64,000 nt of DNA from Kribbella jiaozuonensis (GCF_005233875.1 NZ_SZPZ01000002.1:682001-746000); one strand, 5' to 3'. Positions 8,613 through 18,348 are shown, numbered from the stretch's first letter. Translations and numbers: made by a program. The notes: generated from the sequence alone by a model not told the origin.

Positions 8613-9860
8613 GTGCCGAGGTCGACAGCTCGAATTGCGGGGTCCACGGGCAACCACAGCAAGCTCGCGCAGACCTACCGCCGCTTCGCGGAAGTCGACG
8701 CCCCCAAGATCTCGCCCTTCTACGAGCGCCTGGCCCGAGCCCTGAGCGAGTCCAACGCCGCCCTCCGCGCAATCGAGTCCGCCCCCACCCGCAAACGAAA
8801 CCCCGCCCTAATCGTCGCCGCCCTCCACCACCTAGCCCTAACCGGCCAATCCCCAACCCTCACCACCGCCTACAACGCAGCCGTCTCGCCGGCACATGCG
8901 GCCCCCGCATCCGCCGACCCGGCATCTGTCAAGCCAGCACCCGCCGGCCTCGTACGCACGGAGGCTGGGTTGCGGTCAGCTGTAGGCCTTGAGGCGAGCG
9001 CGGCCGAGGGGATGGACGTCGAGGCTGGCTTCGACAGCGACTCTGCTGTCGAAGCTGCGGTTCGGACGTTGGTGGAGATGACCGAGGCTGTGGTGGGTGT
9101 TGTCTCGGGGCGGAAGGTGCGGGGGAATGTCGGTGGCAATCACGCCGTGTTGTATCCGGCGATTGCCGAGGTGGCGCGCAGGGTTGGCGCGGGCGCGGTT
9201 GGGCTGATCGACGTGGGTTGCTCGGCTGGCTTCAACCTGAACGTCGATCGCGTCGGCATCACCTACGGCAACGGGCAAACGCTGGGAGACCCGTCATCTC
9301 CTGTGCAGGCATCGGCGTCAATCGTGAAGGAACAGGCTGTTCCGACGCACGCGATGCCTGAGGTTGTTGCCCGAATCGGCATCGACCCCGAGCCGATTGA
9401 TACGAGCGACGTGGATGAGGCTCGGTGGTTGCGCGCTTGCCTGCCACCGGACCAACCGGAGCAGACCGCCAGGCTCGAAGGAGAGCTCGAGTTGGCGGCG
9501 TCGGCGCCTCCGTTCTTGATGCAGGGCGACGCTGTCGATCTGCTGCCGGATGCAATTGCTCGCGTGCCAGCAGATGCCCTGCCCGTGGTCACCACGACAT
9601 GGGCGCTCTCGGACTTGCCGCTGGAGAGCCGTCTGCGCTTCCTGCAACGTCTCGATGCAGCGGCGACCAACCGGCCAGTCGCGTGGGTTTCGGTGGAGGG
9701 AGTTGGAGTCGCGCCGGCGATCCCCACCTTCGGTGACCGTCCTGCGTCCGGGCACAGCATCATCGGTCTAGCTGTCTTCAGCCATTCGACCCTGCAGGCC
9801 GAATCGGTAGGCCGCTGCTGGTTGCGTGGTCAGATGCTGGCGTGGCTGGCAGATTCGTAG
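8613..9860 (+). CDS. DUF2332 family protein
   Basis: A 415-residue protein of the DUF2332 family, common in actinobacteria and of unknown function. The N-terminal part (YRRFAEVDAPKISPFYERLA) and the central IDVGCSAGFNLNVDR, resembling a methyltransferase glycine loop, are family hallmarks. An Ala/Pro-rich segment (about residues 90-150) interrupts the usual sequence and is likely disordered. ATG 8595 is an in-frame alternative start. GTG 8613 is preferred because of the -10 box at 8600-8605 and because neither start has a Shine-Dalgarno. The following gene, cinA, has its own ribosome-binding site. Confidence 0.8.
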   Translation: MPRSTARIAGSTGNHSKLAQTYRRFAEVDAPKISPFYERLARALSESNAALRAIESAPTRKRNPALIVAALHHLALTGQSPTLTTAYNAAVSPAHAAPASADPASVKPAPAGLVRTEAGLRSAVGLEASAAEGMDVEAGFDSDSAVEAAVRTLVEMTEAVVGVVSGRKVRGNVGGNHAVLYPAIAEVARRVGAGAVGLIDVGCSAGFNLNVDRVGITYGNGQTLGDPSSPVQASASIVKEQAVPTHAMPEVVARIGIDPEPIDTSDVDEARWLRACLPPDQPEQTARLEGELELAASAPPFLMQGDAVDLLPDAIARVPADALPVVTTTWALSDLPLESRLRFLQRLDAAATNRPVAWVSVEGVGVAPAIPTFGDRPASGHSIIGLAVFSHSTLQAESVGRCWLRGQMLAWLADS

Positions 9861-9913
9861 TCCTCAGCACACCCTGAGCAGTCACCCGCGTCAGATGCGG
9901 CGCCAGCTGGTTC

Positions 9914-9924
9914 TTGTTCAACAA
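9914..9924. repeat. Short palindrome upstream of cinA
   Basis: TTGTTCAACAA is an 11-bp inverted repeat in the 101-bp gap before cinA. It may be a regulatory site; evidence is weak. Confidence 0.25.
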
Positions 9925-9961
9925 TGCGATGTGTACAGATCGAGTGCGCGGGAGGTTTCGG

Positions 9962-10456
9962 GTGGCTGAGGACGGGCTTGAGGCGGCGGTCGAGCGGTTG
10001 GTGGGGCTATTGATGGAGCGTCGCGTGACGGTTGCCACCGCTGAGTCGTTGACAGGTGGGATGGTCGGGGCGGTTCTGACGGATGTGCCGGGGGTGTCGG
10101 CTGTGTATCGGGGTGGCGTGGTCGTCTACGCGACTGATCTGAAGGCCAAGCTCGCCGGCGTGCCTGAGGACCTGCTGGCTGCTGTAGGCCCGGTCCATGC
10201 GGACACGGCTGCCGCCTTGGCCAGCGGCGTACGGGAGCGTCTGGAGGCGGACTACGGGCTCGCCACGACCGGTGTGGCCGGTCCGGACCCGCAGGCGGCC
10301 ATCGAGGCCGGCACGGTGTACGTCGCGGCGGCTGGACCGGGGTCCGTGCAGGTGCGCAAACTGCAGTTGTCCGGTGACCGGTCAGCCGTACGACGGGGGA
10401 GTGTGCAGGCCGTCCTCGAACTCGGAGCCGCTGTTGTGGCGGAAGAACTCGACTGA
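9962..10456 (+). CDS. cinA: CinA C-terminal domain protein (nicotinamide-nucleotide amidohydrolase)
   Basis: A 164-residue stand-alone CinA C-terminal (PncC-type) domain, which deamidates nicotinamide mononucleotide in NAD recycling. Family elements are [14 protein letters not shown] (about residues 24-37), YRGGVVVYA, and [10 protein letters not shown]. The N-terminal COG1058 domain of full CinA is absent, as in many actinobacteria. GTG 9962 is chosen because GGAGG (9951-9955) sits 6 nt upstream. The gene lies between pgsA and clgR, the usual actinobacterial position. Confidence 0.93.
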   Translation: MAEDGLEAAVERLVGLLMERRVTVATAESLTGGMVGAVLTDVPGVSAVYRGGVVVYATDLKAKLAGVPEDLLAAVGPVHADTAAALASGVRERLEADYGLATTGVAGPDPQAAIEAGTVYVAAAGPGSVQVRKLQLSGDRSAVRRGSVQAVLELGAAVVAEELD

Positions 10457-10545
10457 ACGAGGTGTTGGGACCAGCATGGTGACAGGTAAGGCGGAGTGGC
10501 GCGGCGCACCGAAGGTGGACGTTGCGAGGGGTAGTGACCCAGCAA

Positions 10546-10577
10546 CAGGTACCGTTGGTTCCTACGGTCGAGCTACC
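10546..10577. promoter_or_regulatory. Alternating ACCGT/ACGGT motifs upstream of clgR
   Basis: Within 10548-10578 the sequence holds ACCGT-N8-ACGGT-N6-ACCGT, two overlapping inverted repeats about 45-70 nt before the clgR start. They are a candidate operator, perhaps for autoregulation; the match to a known ClgR site was not established. Confidence 0.3.
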
Positions 10578-10619
10578 GTGCGAGTAGAAGCGGCCGGACA
10601 GGCGGAAGGGAGAAACCTC

Positions 10620-10910
10620 ATGGTGCTGGTTCGTGGCCTGCTGGGCGACGTGCTGCGGCGTAAGCGGCTGCGCCAGGGGCGCACTCTCCGCGAGGTGTCC
10701 GCTGACGCACGCGTCAGCCTCGGTTACCTGTCCGAGGTCGAGCGCGGGCAGAAGGAAGCCTCCAGTGAGCTGCTGGCAGCGATCTGTACGGCGCTCGATG
10801 TGCCGCTGTCGACGGTCTTCGCCGAGGTGAGCGAGGATCTGGCCCGCGAAGAGGCTCTGGTGCTGGCGCACCCGACCATCGAGCCGGAGGTTGTGGCCTC
10901 CGCGGCCTGA
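10620..10910 (+). CDS. clgR: ClgR/PopR-type XRE family transcriptional regulator
   Basis: A 96-residue helix-turn-helix protein. The HTH (about residues 8-62: [21 protein letters not shown], here in part) and the [19 protein letters not shown] segment are those of actinobacterial ClgR, which activates clp protease and stress genes. The C-terminus ends in Val-Ala-Ser-Ala-Ala. Small apolar tails like this are what make ClgR a Clp substrate in relatives. The ATG has AAGGGAGAAACCTC before it. Earlier in-frame starts exist but lack support. Its position after cinA/pgsA is conserved. Confidence 0.9.
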   Translation: MVLVRGLLGDVLRRKRLRQGRTLREVSADARVSLGYLSEVERGQKEASSELLAAICTALDVPLSTVFAEVSEDLAREEALVLAHPTIEPEVVASAA

Positions 10911-10918
10911 GCCCCTGG

Positions 10919-11380
10919 TCATCGCCCACTCCCATCAGGAGTCGGGCTGCTGTCGGACGGCCGGATCAATGCCACGCGCGACGGCCAGAGCAACTGCAGC
11001 GCGGGCAGCGGTGGATCGCCCGGCTGCCGGAACATCTGGTTCGCCGTGTACATGTGGTGGATCGAGTCCGGAAACCGGAGCAGCTGAGCTGTCTCCGGAG
11101 GCGGAAAGAAGCCGGCCAGGTCGTCACCCTCGTCGAATACGGCCCCGCCCATCACCGCCCACGCCAGCGGTTTGAGCCCGAGAAAGGCCCAGCACGGCTC
11201 CGGATCGAAGACGATGATCTCCGGATGCCGGTAGAGGCTGAGCCCCAGCGTGTACCCGAAGGCTGGATTGCGGCCGCCGTCGCCCTCGACGTACTGCATC
11301 GTCCAGCCAAAGGTCCGGATGTTGTCCTCGATCTGCCGCGAGATCTGCTCGTTGCTCACTCCGCCGCACCGGTCGCACAT
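10919..11380 (-). CDS. DUF4262 family protein, probably SOS-regulated
   Basis: A 153-residue protein of the DUF4262 family; the defining segment is YTLGLSLYRHPEIIVF (about residues 43-58) after an N-terminal MCDRCGG. No catalytic role is known for the family. It ends 8 nt from the clgR stop, tail to tail. The ATG follows GGAGAGGAGAGGGCG. A perfect LexA box lies 17 bp upstream of the start codon and no other gene faces it, so expression is probably induced by DNA damage. The nearby lhr-nei repair operon makes a damage-related role plausible, but that is inference. Confidence 0.85.
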   Translation of the reverse strand: MCDRCGGVSNEQISRQIEDNIRTFGWTMQYVEGDGGRNPAFGYTLGLSLYRHPEIIVFDPEPCWAFLGLKPLAWAVMGGAVFDEGDDLAGFFPPPETAQLLRFPDSIHHMYTANQMFRQPGDPPLPALQLLWPSRVALIRPSDSSPTPDGSGR

Positions 11381-11397
11381 CGCCCTCTCCTCTCCGA

Positions 11398-11413
11398 TCG
11401 AACATTTGTTCGA
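11398..11413 (-). promoter_or_regulatory. LexA (SOS) box upstream of the DUF4262 gene
   Basis: TCGAACATTTGTTCGA matches the Gram-positive/actinobacterial LexA consensus CGAAC-N4-GTTCG exactly, and the palindrome extends to 18 bp (11397-11414). It lies 17 bp before the ATG of the minus-strand DUF4262 gene. Confidence 0.85.
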
Positions 11414-11479
11414 TGCGTCAGAGAAGATATCCGTGTTGTTGTCTGCCGGCGGCGTTGTCCACAGGCCAGTTCTGGCCGG

Positions 11480-12265
11480 TCAGCTCTCGGGTTGGCAAGC
11501 AGGGCACCAGTACGTGACCCGTTCGCGGGTCGGTTCGCCAAGCGTCGCGGTCAGGATCGTCGTGCCGCAGCGGTGGCAGGGCTTGCCGGCGCGTTCGAAC
11601 ACCCAGGAGCGTTGTCCTGGCCGGTCGACGCCGGTGCTGACCTGGGTGCCGTTGCGGACATTCGCCTTCATGAGCTTTCGGCTGAGGTCGACCGCTGCTG
11701 GGACGTCGACGGCCGAGATCGGGCGCCACGGGTGCAGACCGAGCAGAAAGCAGACCTCGGTCCGATAGAAGTTGCCGATCCCGGCCAGGTTCCGCTGGTC
11801 GAGCAGTGCTTCACTGACCGTCTGACCGGGGTCGGACTCGAGATTCGCGATCGCGAGTGCGCGGTCGAATGACGGGGACAGCAGATCAGGTCCGAGGTGA
11901 CCGACCACGCTGTCCTCATCGTCGGTCGCGACGAGGTCCAGGACCGGGAGCCGATAACCGACAGCCGTCCACGGTGCGGTTTCGAGGACTGCACGGATCT
12001 GATGATCGGGCCCGCCGTGCCATCGCTCACCCGGCCGGTACAGATGCCAACTGCCGTCCATCCGGAAATGACTGTGCAGCGTCAACCCACCGGAGAGTCG
12101 CATCAGGATGTGCTTGCCGCGAGCAACTACTTCGAGCATCGTCCGACCGCTCAGGTCGGTCGTCGCGAGCGAAGGCACACGGAAATCCGTACGCACGAGC
12201 TCTTGACCGGCGAGAGCCTGGTTGAGCCGTTTACACGCTCGCCAGACAGTGTCTCCTTCGGGCAT
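11480..12265 (-). CDS. nei: Endonuclease VIII-like DNA glycosylase (Nei/Fpg family)
   Basis: A 261-residue base-excision glycosylase/AP lyase for oxidised bases. The N-terminus MPEGDTVWR provides the catalytic Pro2 and Glu3; GKHILM holds the conserved lysine; LLDQRNLAGIGNFYR is the helix-two-turn-helix (about residues 154-168). A C-terminal zinc finger follows with CHRCGT and CPAC. At 18 nt after lhr it forms the lhr-nei operon known from mycobacteria. It is the Nei2-like branch, with MPEGDT rather than MPELPE. Confidence 0.93.
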   Translation of the reverse strand: MPEGDTVWRACKRLNQALAGQELVRTDFRVPSLATTDLSGRTMLEVVARGKHILMRLSGGLTLHSHFRMDGSWHLYRPGERWHGGPDHQIRAVLETAPWTAVGYRLPVLDLVATDDEDSVVGHLGPDLLSPSFDRALAIANLESDPGQTVSEALLDQRNLAGIGNFYRTEVCFLLGLHPWRPISAVDVPAAVDLSRKLMKANVRNGTQVSTGVDRPGQRSWVFERAGKPCHRCGTTILTATLGEPTRERVTYWCPACQPES

Positions 12266-12283
12266 GACCGATCGCTCCCGACG

Positions 12284-15200
12284 TCAAGCCCGCAGGCGCA
12301 GACCACGCGGTGTCGCATGGAAACCGGCCTTTGCCAGCGCATCGCCGAACGCCGTGTGCCGAACCTGCTCACCATCGGCCGTCTCGACGCTCAGCTTGCC
12401 GAGCTGGCCATCCCGGATCGACAACGCCAGCGCATCAACCGCCGGCTGAAGCAGGTCGGGATCCTCGGTGAAGCTCAGCACGGTCCGCCCGCCGCGTTCG
12501 ACGTACACGATCAGTTGCCCGTCGACCATCACGACCAACGCACCAGCCTTCCGGCCTGGACGGTGCCCACCTGCGCTCTCTCGCTCGGGCCAAGGCAGCG
12601 CAGCTCCGTACGGATTCGCGGGATCGGAAGCCGCGAGTACGACGGCCCGCGCAGTCAGCTCCTCGTCCTTCCTGCCACGGCCACCACCGCCAGGCCGGGA
12701 GCCACCCGGCCCGAATCGTCCGGCAGGACCAAACGGACCGTCAGACCCTGGCGAGGCCGGGGTCGAAAGCTCCGCGAGCGCGCGCAACCGATCCACAGCT
12801 CCAGGCAGAGCGAACTGAGCAGCCCCGAGCCCTGCGACGAAGTACCCCCTCCGGCACCGCCCGGACTCCTCGAATGCGCTGAGCACCTTGTAAACGGCGG
12901 CGAATCCACCGGGCGTCCGCTCCGTGATGACCGACCCACGCGTGACGATCCCGTAGCGATCCAGCAGCGTCTCCGCTGCCGCATGCGCCCGTCGGGTCGC
13001 ATCCGAACTGCGGGCCGGAAGCAACGACCATCGCCCACCCGCAGTCGGCGGACCACTCCGCGCGGGCATCGCAGGCCGCCCGGGACGCATCGGACGACCC
13101 GGCCGTGCGCGAGGCGTCGTACGACGGGTTCGATGACTGCCTCGCCCGCCGCCGACGAGCGATCGGACCGGGGTGAGAGTGTCATTGGTGAGGTACCCGG
13201 CCCAGACGAGATCCCAGAGGACGCCGACCAACGTCTCGTCCTCTACGACGCCGTTTGCGGATCCGACCGCATCGCTGAGTTGGCGGAAGAAGAACGCGCC
13301 ACCGCCCGACAATGCATCGAGCACAGCCTGATGCGTCTCACCCAGCTCGAGATCCGGATCCGGATCGGGCAACGTCAGGTCGCAGTTGTCTGCCAGATGG
13401 AGCGACACCCACCCATCCGTGCCCGGCAGCGAACCCGATCCTGCCCACACCACTTCGCCCGTCGCCGTCAGCTCGTCCAGCATCGACGGCTGATACCCAG
13501 GCACTCGTGACGGCAGCACGATCGACTCCAGCGCCGACGCCGGCACCGCGCATCCTGCTAGCTGCTCGACGGCGCCGAGCAGTACGTCGTACCCGCGACC
13601 GCGGCTGCTCGTGATCCCTTGCCATGCAGGCAGGAACCGGGCCAGCGCGGACGGATCAACCGGCTCGACCTCCTTGCGCAAGGCAGCGAGGGATCGCCGC
13701 CGCAGCAGTCGGAGGACCTCGCTGTCACACCACTCAAGCGCGATCCCACCCGGCAGGAACTCGCCTTCCACAACTCGTCCGGCTGCACCAAGTCGCCGCA
13801 ACGCTTCGCTGACAACGGCAACCCCGATCCCGAGATTGGTCGCGAGATCGATCGCCCGGAACGGCCCATGCGTTCGCGCGTACCGAGACACGAGATCGCC
13901 GAGTGGATCGGCGACCGGCTCCGCATGCGCCTCCGCGACCCCAGGCGGCAGCGGCACGCCGAGGGCGTCCCGCAGCCGGGCCACGTCCTCGACAACTGCC
14001 CAGCGATGCTCACCCGCGATCCGAACCCGCACCACTCGACGGGCGGCCGCCAACGAGGTGAGCCACGATTCAGCATCCGAACCGTCGACGCACCGTTGCG
14101 TTGCCTCCGACAACGACAGCGGACCGATCATCCGCAGTACGTCGAACAGCCCCTCGGCGTCGCGCGCTCTGCGATCCTCGGCCAAGCGCTGCAGCTCGGC
14201 CTCGGTGCGCAGCACGACCTCCGCGTCGAGCAGCTCCCGCAGCTCGGTCCGCCCGAGGAGCTCAGCCAGCAAACTCTGATCGAGCGACAGCGCGGCCGCA
14301 CGCTTCTCGGCAAGCGGACTGTCGCCTTCGTACATGAAAGCGCCGACATAGCCGAAGAGCAGGGACTTCGCGAACGGCGATGCTTCCGACGTCTCGACTT
14401 CGACGACCGAGATCCGGCGCTCGCTGATCCCTGTGAGCAGATCCTTCAACGCCGGCAGATCGTAGACGTCCTGCAGCACCTCGCGGAGCGTCTCGAGCAC
14501 GATCGGGAACGACCCGAACTTGCTTGCCACGCTCAACAGCTGCGACGCCCGCTGCCGCTGCTGCCACAGCGGTGATCGCCGCCCCGGATTACGCCGCGGC
14601 AGCAACAACGCCCGCGCAGCACACTCCCGGAACCGCGCCGCGAACAACGCCGACCCGCCGACCTCAGTGGTCACCAGATCCTCAATGTCAGCCGGGTCGA
14701 AGAGCACCAGATCCGCACCAGGGGGTGCTTCATCGGTCTCCGGCAGCCGCAGCACAATCCCGTCGTCACCCGAGACTGACTGCGCGTCCATCCCGTACCG
14801 ATCCCGGAGCCGGGCCGCGATCGCAAGCGCCCACGGGCCGTGCACCTGACCGCCGTACGGCGAATGCACGCAAACCCGCCAGTCGCCCAGCTCGTCGCGG
14901 AATCGCTCCACCACGATCGTCACGTCATCCGGCACCCGGCTCGTCGCGTCCCGCTGCTCGGCGAGGTACGACACGAGGTTGTTGGCGGCGTACTCGTCCA
15001 GTCCCGCCGTCCGCGCACGATCGATTGCCTTGCTGGCCGGCAATGACGCCATCTTGCGGACGAATGCACCGGTCGCCGCACCAAGCTCCGCCGGCCGCCC
15101 GACCGCATCGCCCTTCCAGAACGGCAGCCTGCCGGGCTGACCTGGGGCGGGGGAGACGAGCACCCGGTCGTGGGTGATGTCTTCGATGCGCCAGCTCGAT

Positions 15201-16939
15201 GCTCCGAGTGTGAACACGTCGCCGACGCGTGACTCGTACACCATCTCCTCGTCGAGCTCGCCGACGCGATGATTCGTCGACTCGCCGACCAGGAACACAC
15301 CGAACAGCCCACGATCCGGAATCGTCCCGCCGCTCGTCACCGCGAGCCGTTGCGCGCTGGGTCGACCGGAGATCTCGCCACTCACCCGGTCGAACACGAT
15401 CCGCGGCCGCAGCTCCGCGAACTCGTCCGACGGGTACCGACCGGACAGCATGTCGAGCACACCGTCGTACGCCGATCTCGGCAGTGTGGCGAACGGTGCG
15501 CAGCGCCGCACCAGAGCAAACAGTTCGTCGACGTCCACCGAGTCGAGGGCAACGATCGACACGATCTGCTGAGCCAGCACATCGAGCGGGTTCGCCGGGA
15601 TGTGCAAGCTCTCGATCATGCCGTCGCGCATCCGCTGAACGACGACGGCTGTGTCGATCAGATCGCCACGGAACTTCGGAAACAGCACGCCGCGCGACAC
15701 CGCGCCGACCTGGTGACCGGCACGACCCACTCGCTGCAACCCACTCGCGACGGACGGGGGCGCCTCGACCTGGATGACGAGATCGACTGCGCCCATGTCG
15801 ATGCCGAGCTCGAGGCTGCTCGTCGCGACGACGCAAGGCAGCCGCCCTGACTTCAGATCCGCCTCGATCAGCGCTCGCTGCTCTTTACTGACCGAGCCGT
15901 GGTGGGCTCGCGCGATCAACGGAGGCGCGGCCAGGGATCCACCCGACTGAGCCATCACCTGTGCAGGCGAGCCCAACTCCGGCAGCTCCAGCTCGGCCCG
16001 CTCTGCAGCGATCTCGTTGAGCCGGGCGGTCAGTCGCTCGGCCAATCGTCGCGAGTTGGAGAAGACGATCGTCGACTTGTGCTGGGCGATCAGATCGAAG
16101 ACGTGCTCCTCGACGTGTGGCCAGATCGAGGCGTGCTGCTGTGGACCGGCCGCGGATCCAGAGGTCTCGACCTCGGTCGCGGCCAGCTCTGCCATGTCCT
16201 CGACCGGAACGACAACGCTCAGGTCCCACTGCTTGGTGAACTTTGGCTGCACCACAGTCACCGGCCGCTCGCCACCAAGGAACCGAGCAACTTCCTCCAC
16301 CGGTCGCACAGTCGCGGACAGACCGATCCGCTGCGCAGGCTTCGGCAGCAACGTGTCCAGGCGCTCGAGTGTGAGCGCCAGATGGGCGCCCCGCTTGGTC
16401 CCGGCGACCGCGTGCACCTCGTCGACGATGACGGTCTCAACCCCTCGCAGCGACTCCCGCCCCTGCGAGGTCAGCAACAGGAACAGCGACTCCGGGGTGG
16501 TGATCAGTACGTCGGAAGGCCGCGTGGCGAACCGTCGGCGTTCGCTGGCCGGAGTATCGCCCGAACGCACCGCGACCTCGACGTCGATCGGCGCCTCACC
16601 GAGTCGGCGCGCAGTCTCGCGGATGCCGATCAGCGGCGCACGAAGGTTGCGCTCGACGTCGACCGCGAGCGCCTTGAGCGGTGATACGTACAGCACCCGG
16701 CAGCGCAGCTTCGGATCGTCCGGCGGGGGCGTCGTGGCCAGCCGGTCGAGCGCCCAGAGGAAGGCTGCCAGCGTCTTGCCTGATCCCGTCGGGGCGACCA
16801 CCAGCGCGTCCCGGCCCGCGGTGATGGCGTCCCACGCCTCGAGCTGGGCCGGGGTGGCCGCCTCGAAGACGTCGCCGAACCACGCCCGGGTCGCGGGCGA
16901 GAACCGGCTCAACGCGCTGGTTTTCTTCACGCTGACCAT
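12284..16939 (-). CDS. lhr: Lhr-type ATP-dependent DNA/RNA helicase
   Basis: A 1551-residue superfamily 2 helicase, the full-length 'large helicase-related' form. The motor has Walker A APTGSGKT (49-56), motif II DEVH (173-176), SATVRP as motif III (about 210) and motif VI QRVGRAGHQ near residue 405. It is followed by the Lhr winged-helix/beta-barrel region and a long C-terminal part with repeated winged-helix modules. A Gly/Arg/Pro-rich linker lies around residues 1260-1300. In mycobacteria Lhr is a single-strand-stimulated 3'-5' translocase induced by DNA damage; repair of oxidised or crosslinked DNA is likely, together with the nei gene downstream. It is divergent from the LppM-like gene. 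Confidence 0.95.
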   Translation of the reverse strand: MVSVKKTSALSRFSPATRAWFGDVFEAATPAQLEAWDAITAGRDALVVAPTGSGKTLAAFLWALDRLATTPPPDDPKLRCRVLYVSPLKALAVDVERNLRAPLIGIRETARRLGEAPIDVEVAVRSGDTPASERRRFATRPSDVLITTPESLFLLLTSQGRESLRGVETVIVDEVHAVAGTKRGAHLALTLERLDTLLPKPAQRIGLSATVRPVEEVARFLGGERPVTVVQPKFTKQWDLSVVVPVEDMAELAATEVETSGSAAGPQQHASIWPHVEEHVFDLIAQHKSTIVFSNSRRLAERLTARLNEIAAERAELELPELGSPAQVMAQSGGSLAAPPLIARAHHGSVSKEQRALIEADLKSGRLPCVVATSSLELGIDMGAVDLVIQVEAPPSVASGLQRVGRAGHQVGAVSRGVLFPKFRGDLIDTAVVVQRMRDGMIESLHIPANPLDVLAQQIVSIVALDSVDVDELFALVRRCAPFATLPRSAYDGVLDMLSGRYPSDEFAELRPRIVFDRVSGEISGRPSAQRLAVTSGGTIPDRGLFGVFLVGESTNHRVGELDEEMVYESRVGDVFTLGASSWRIEDITHDRVLVSPAPGQPGRLPFWKGDAVGRPAELGAATGAFVRKMASLPASKAIDRARTAGLDEYAANNLVSYLAEQRDATSRVPDDVTIVVERFRDELGDWRVCVHSPYGGQVHGPWALAIAARLRDRYGMDAQSVSGDDGIVLRLPETDEAPPGADLVLFDPADIEDLVTTEVGGSALFAARFRECAARALLLPRRNPGRRSPLWQQRQRASQLLSVASKFGSFPIVLETLREVLQDVYDLPALKDLLTGISERRISVVEVETSEASPFAKSLLFGYVGAFMYEGDSPLAEKRAAALSLDQSLLAELLGRTELRELLDAEVVLRTEAELQRLAEDRRARDAEGLFDVLRMIGPLSLSEATQRCVDGSDAESWLTSLAAARRVVRVRIAGEHRWAVVEDVARLRDALGVPLPPGVAEAHAEPVADPLGDLVSRYARTHGPFRAIDLATNLGIGVAVVSEALRRLGAAGRVVEGEFLPGGIALEWCDSEVLRLLRRRSLAALRKEVEPVDPSALARFLPAWQGITSSRGRGYDVLLGAVEQLAGCAVPASALESIVLPSRVPGYQPSMLDELTATGEVVWAGSGSLPGTDGWVSLHLADNCDLTLPDPDPDLELGETHQAVLDALSGGGAFFFRQLSDAVGSANGVVEDETLVGVLWDLVWAGYLTNDTLTPVRSLVGGGRGSHRTRRTTPRARPGRPMRPGRPAMPARSGPPTAGGRWSLLPARSSDATRRAHAAAETLLDRYGIVTRGSVITERTPGGFAAVYKVLSAFEESGRCRRGYFVAGLGAAQFALPGAVDRLRALAELSTPASPGSDGPFGPAGRFGPGGSRPGGGGRGRKDEELTARAVVLAASDPANPYGAALPWPERESAGGHRPGRKAGALVVMVDGQLIVYVERGGRTVLSFTEDPDLLQPAVDALALSIRDGQLGKLSVETADGEQVRHTAFGDALAKAGFHATPRGLRLRA

Positions 16940-17047
16940 CTTGCCGGGTCCCGCCGACAGTTTTCACGAGCGGTTGGTGGCAGACGGTGAGGAGACGCTT
17001 TCCGTCCGGTGCAGAGGTTGTCCCCGTCGTCTGGAATGATCGGCGAC

Positions 17048-18157
17048 ATGATCAACCGCGTACGCGCAGCGCTCGTCGTCGTTGCCTGCCTGGTCGCTCT
17101 GACCGGGTGTGTGAAGCTCGACGCCGATCTGAAGGTCGGGTCGAACGAGACGGTCTCGGGCTCGATGAAGATCGGGGTCGACAAGCAGCTGCTGCAGTCC
17201 AGTGGCCAGTCCCTCGACAAGGTCCGCCAACAGATCGAGAGCGGCATCAAGCAGACGACCACCGAAGGGGTCAGCTGCAACTCGTTCGAGGACGACAAGT
17301 ACGTCGGTTCGAACTGCACCTTCGAGAGCGTCCCGTTCGACAAGATGGGCAGCTCCAGCGGCGACGGCGTCAGCTTCCGCAAGGACGGCGACAAGGTCAT
17401 GGTCACGGTGAAGGCCGGCAATCTGGGCAGCGTCCCGTCCGGCACTCAGCCCGAGGTCAACTTCAAGATCACCATGCCGGGCAAGATCCTCGAGCACGAC
17501 GACGGTGCGAAGATCAGCGGCCGCACAGCGACGTACGACAGCCTCGACAAGCTCGGCAAGATCTCGCTGACGTCCGAGGCCGGCAGCGGATTCCCGACAT
17601 GGGCGCTGATCGTGATCATCGTGCTGGTGCTGCTGGCGATCGCCGCGGTCGTGTTCTTCATCCTGCGCAGCCGCAGGCGCAGGGGGCAGCAGGGCTACGG
17701 ACAGCCGTTCCCGGGTCAGTACCCCGGCCAGCCTGGTCAGTACGGCCCGGGGCAGTATCCGGGGCAGCCGGGGTACGGGCAGCAGCCTGGTCCTGGTCAG
17801 TACCCCGGGCAGCCTGGGCAGTACGGCGGTCCGCCGGGACAGCCTGGTCAGTACGGTCCGCCTGGGCAGTATCCGGGTCAGCCGCCGCAGGGTCAGCCGC
17901 CGTACGGCGGTCAGCCTGGTCAGCCGCAGTACCCTGGGCAGCCTCAGCCGGGGCAGTGGGGTCCGCAACCGGGGCAGCAGCCGCCTCAGCAGGGACAGCC
18001 GCAGCAGGGCCCTGGTGGCTGGGGACAGCAGCCCGGCCAGGGGCAGCCTGGTCAGTACGGTCAGCGGCCGCCGCAGCAGGGTGGTCCTTCGGGACCCCAG
18101 CCGGGGCAGCAGGGCGGTTGGGGACCGCCGCCGAGGAACGATGACGGGCAGGAATGA
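17048..18157 (+). CDS. LppM-like lipoprotein with a Pro/Gly/Gln-rich cytoplasmic tail
   Basis: A 369-residue envelope protein. Residues 1-20 form a lipoprotein signal with lipobox LTGC (cysteine near 19). The outward domain (about 20-175) resembles the LppM family ([10 protein letters not shown], then [10 protein letters not shown]). A transmembrane helix (about 183-205) and an RRRRR stop-transfer patch are followed by about 155 residues of repeating P-G-Q-x-G-Q-Y, probably disordered and cytoplasmic. Having both a lipobox and a C-terminal helix is typical of LppM relatives. ATG 17036 is an alternative start. DUF3046 overlaps its stop. Function unknown; mycobacterial LppM acts in phagosome maturation, which need not apply here. 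Confidence 0.82.
   Translation: MINRVRAALVVVACLVALTGCVKLDADLKVGSNETVSGSMKIGVDKQLLQSSGQSLDKVRQQIESGIKQTTTEGVSCNSFEDDKYVGSNCTFESVPFDKMGSSSGDGVSFRKDGDKVMVTVKAGNLGSVPSGTQPEVNFKITMPGKILEHDDGAKISGRTATYDSLDKLGKISLTSEAGSGFPTWALIVIIVLVLLAIAAVVFFILRSRRRRGQQGYGQPFPGQYPGQPGQYGPGQYPGQPGYGQQPGPGQYPGQPGQYGGPPGQPGQYGPPGQYPGQPPQGQPPYGGQPGQPQYPGQPQPGQWGPQPGQQPPQQGQPQQGPGGWGQQPGQGQPGQYGQRPPQQGGPSGPQPGQQGGWGPPPRNDDGQE
17700..18130 (+). repeat. Imperfect coding repeats (P-G-Q-x-G-Q-Y) in the LppM-like gene
   Basis: Degenerate repeats built on CAGCCTGGTCAGTACGG and CCGGGGCAG encode the Pro/Gly/Gln/Tyr tail. Unit length varies, so slippage between strains is likely. Confidence 0.75.
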
Positions 18158-18348
18158 GACTGACGGAGTTCTGGGCTCGGATGGATCACCATCTCGGTCC
18201 GGCGTACGCGCGGACCTGGGCCGAGACCCAGGTGGTACAGGAACTCGGCGGCCGCACGGTCGTCGAGGCCCTGGCCGAAGGGGAGGCCGCGAAGGTCGTC
18301 TGGCGTGCCGTGTGGGCGCACCTGAACCTTCCGGCCAGCGAACGTTGA
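18154..18348 (+). CDS. DUF3046 family small protein
   Basis: A 64-residue protein of DUF3046, found upstream of recA throughout actinobacteria. Conserved features are MRLTEFW, the RTWAETQVV segment and a C-terminal VWRAVWAHL. It starts at an ATGA overlap with the LppM-like gene. No function is known. Confidence 0.9.
   Translation: MRLTEFWARMDHHLGPAYARTWAETQVVQELGGRTVVEALAEGEAAKVVWRAVWAHLNLPASER

Noticed and set aside
11897-13510. 537-codon plus-strand frame opposite nei and lhr
   Set aside because: It lies antisense to two well-recognised genes and its Arg/Pro-rich translation is typical of shadow frames in high-GC DNA.
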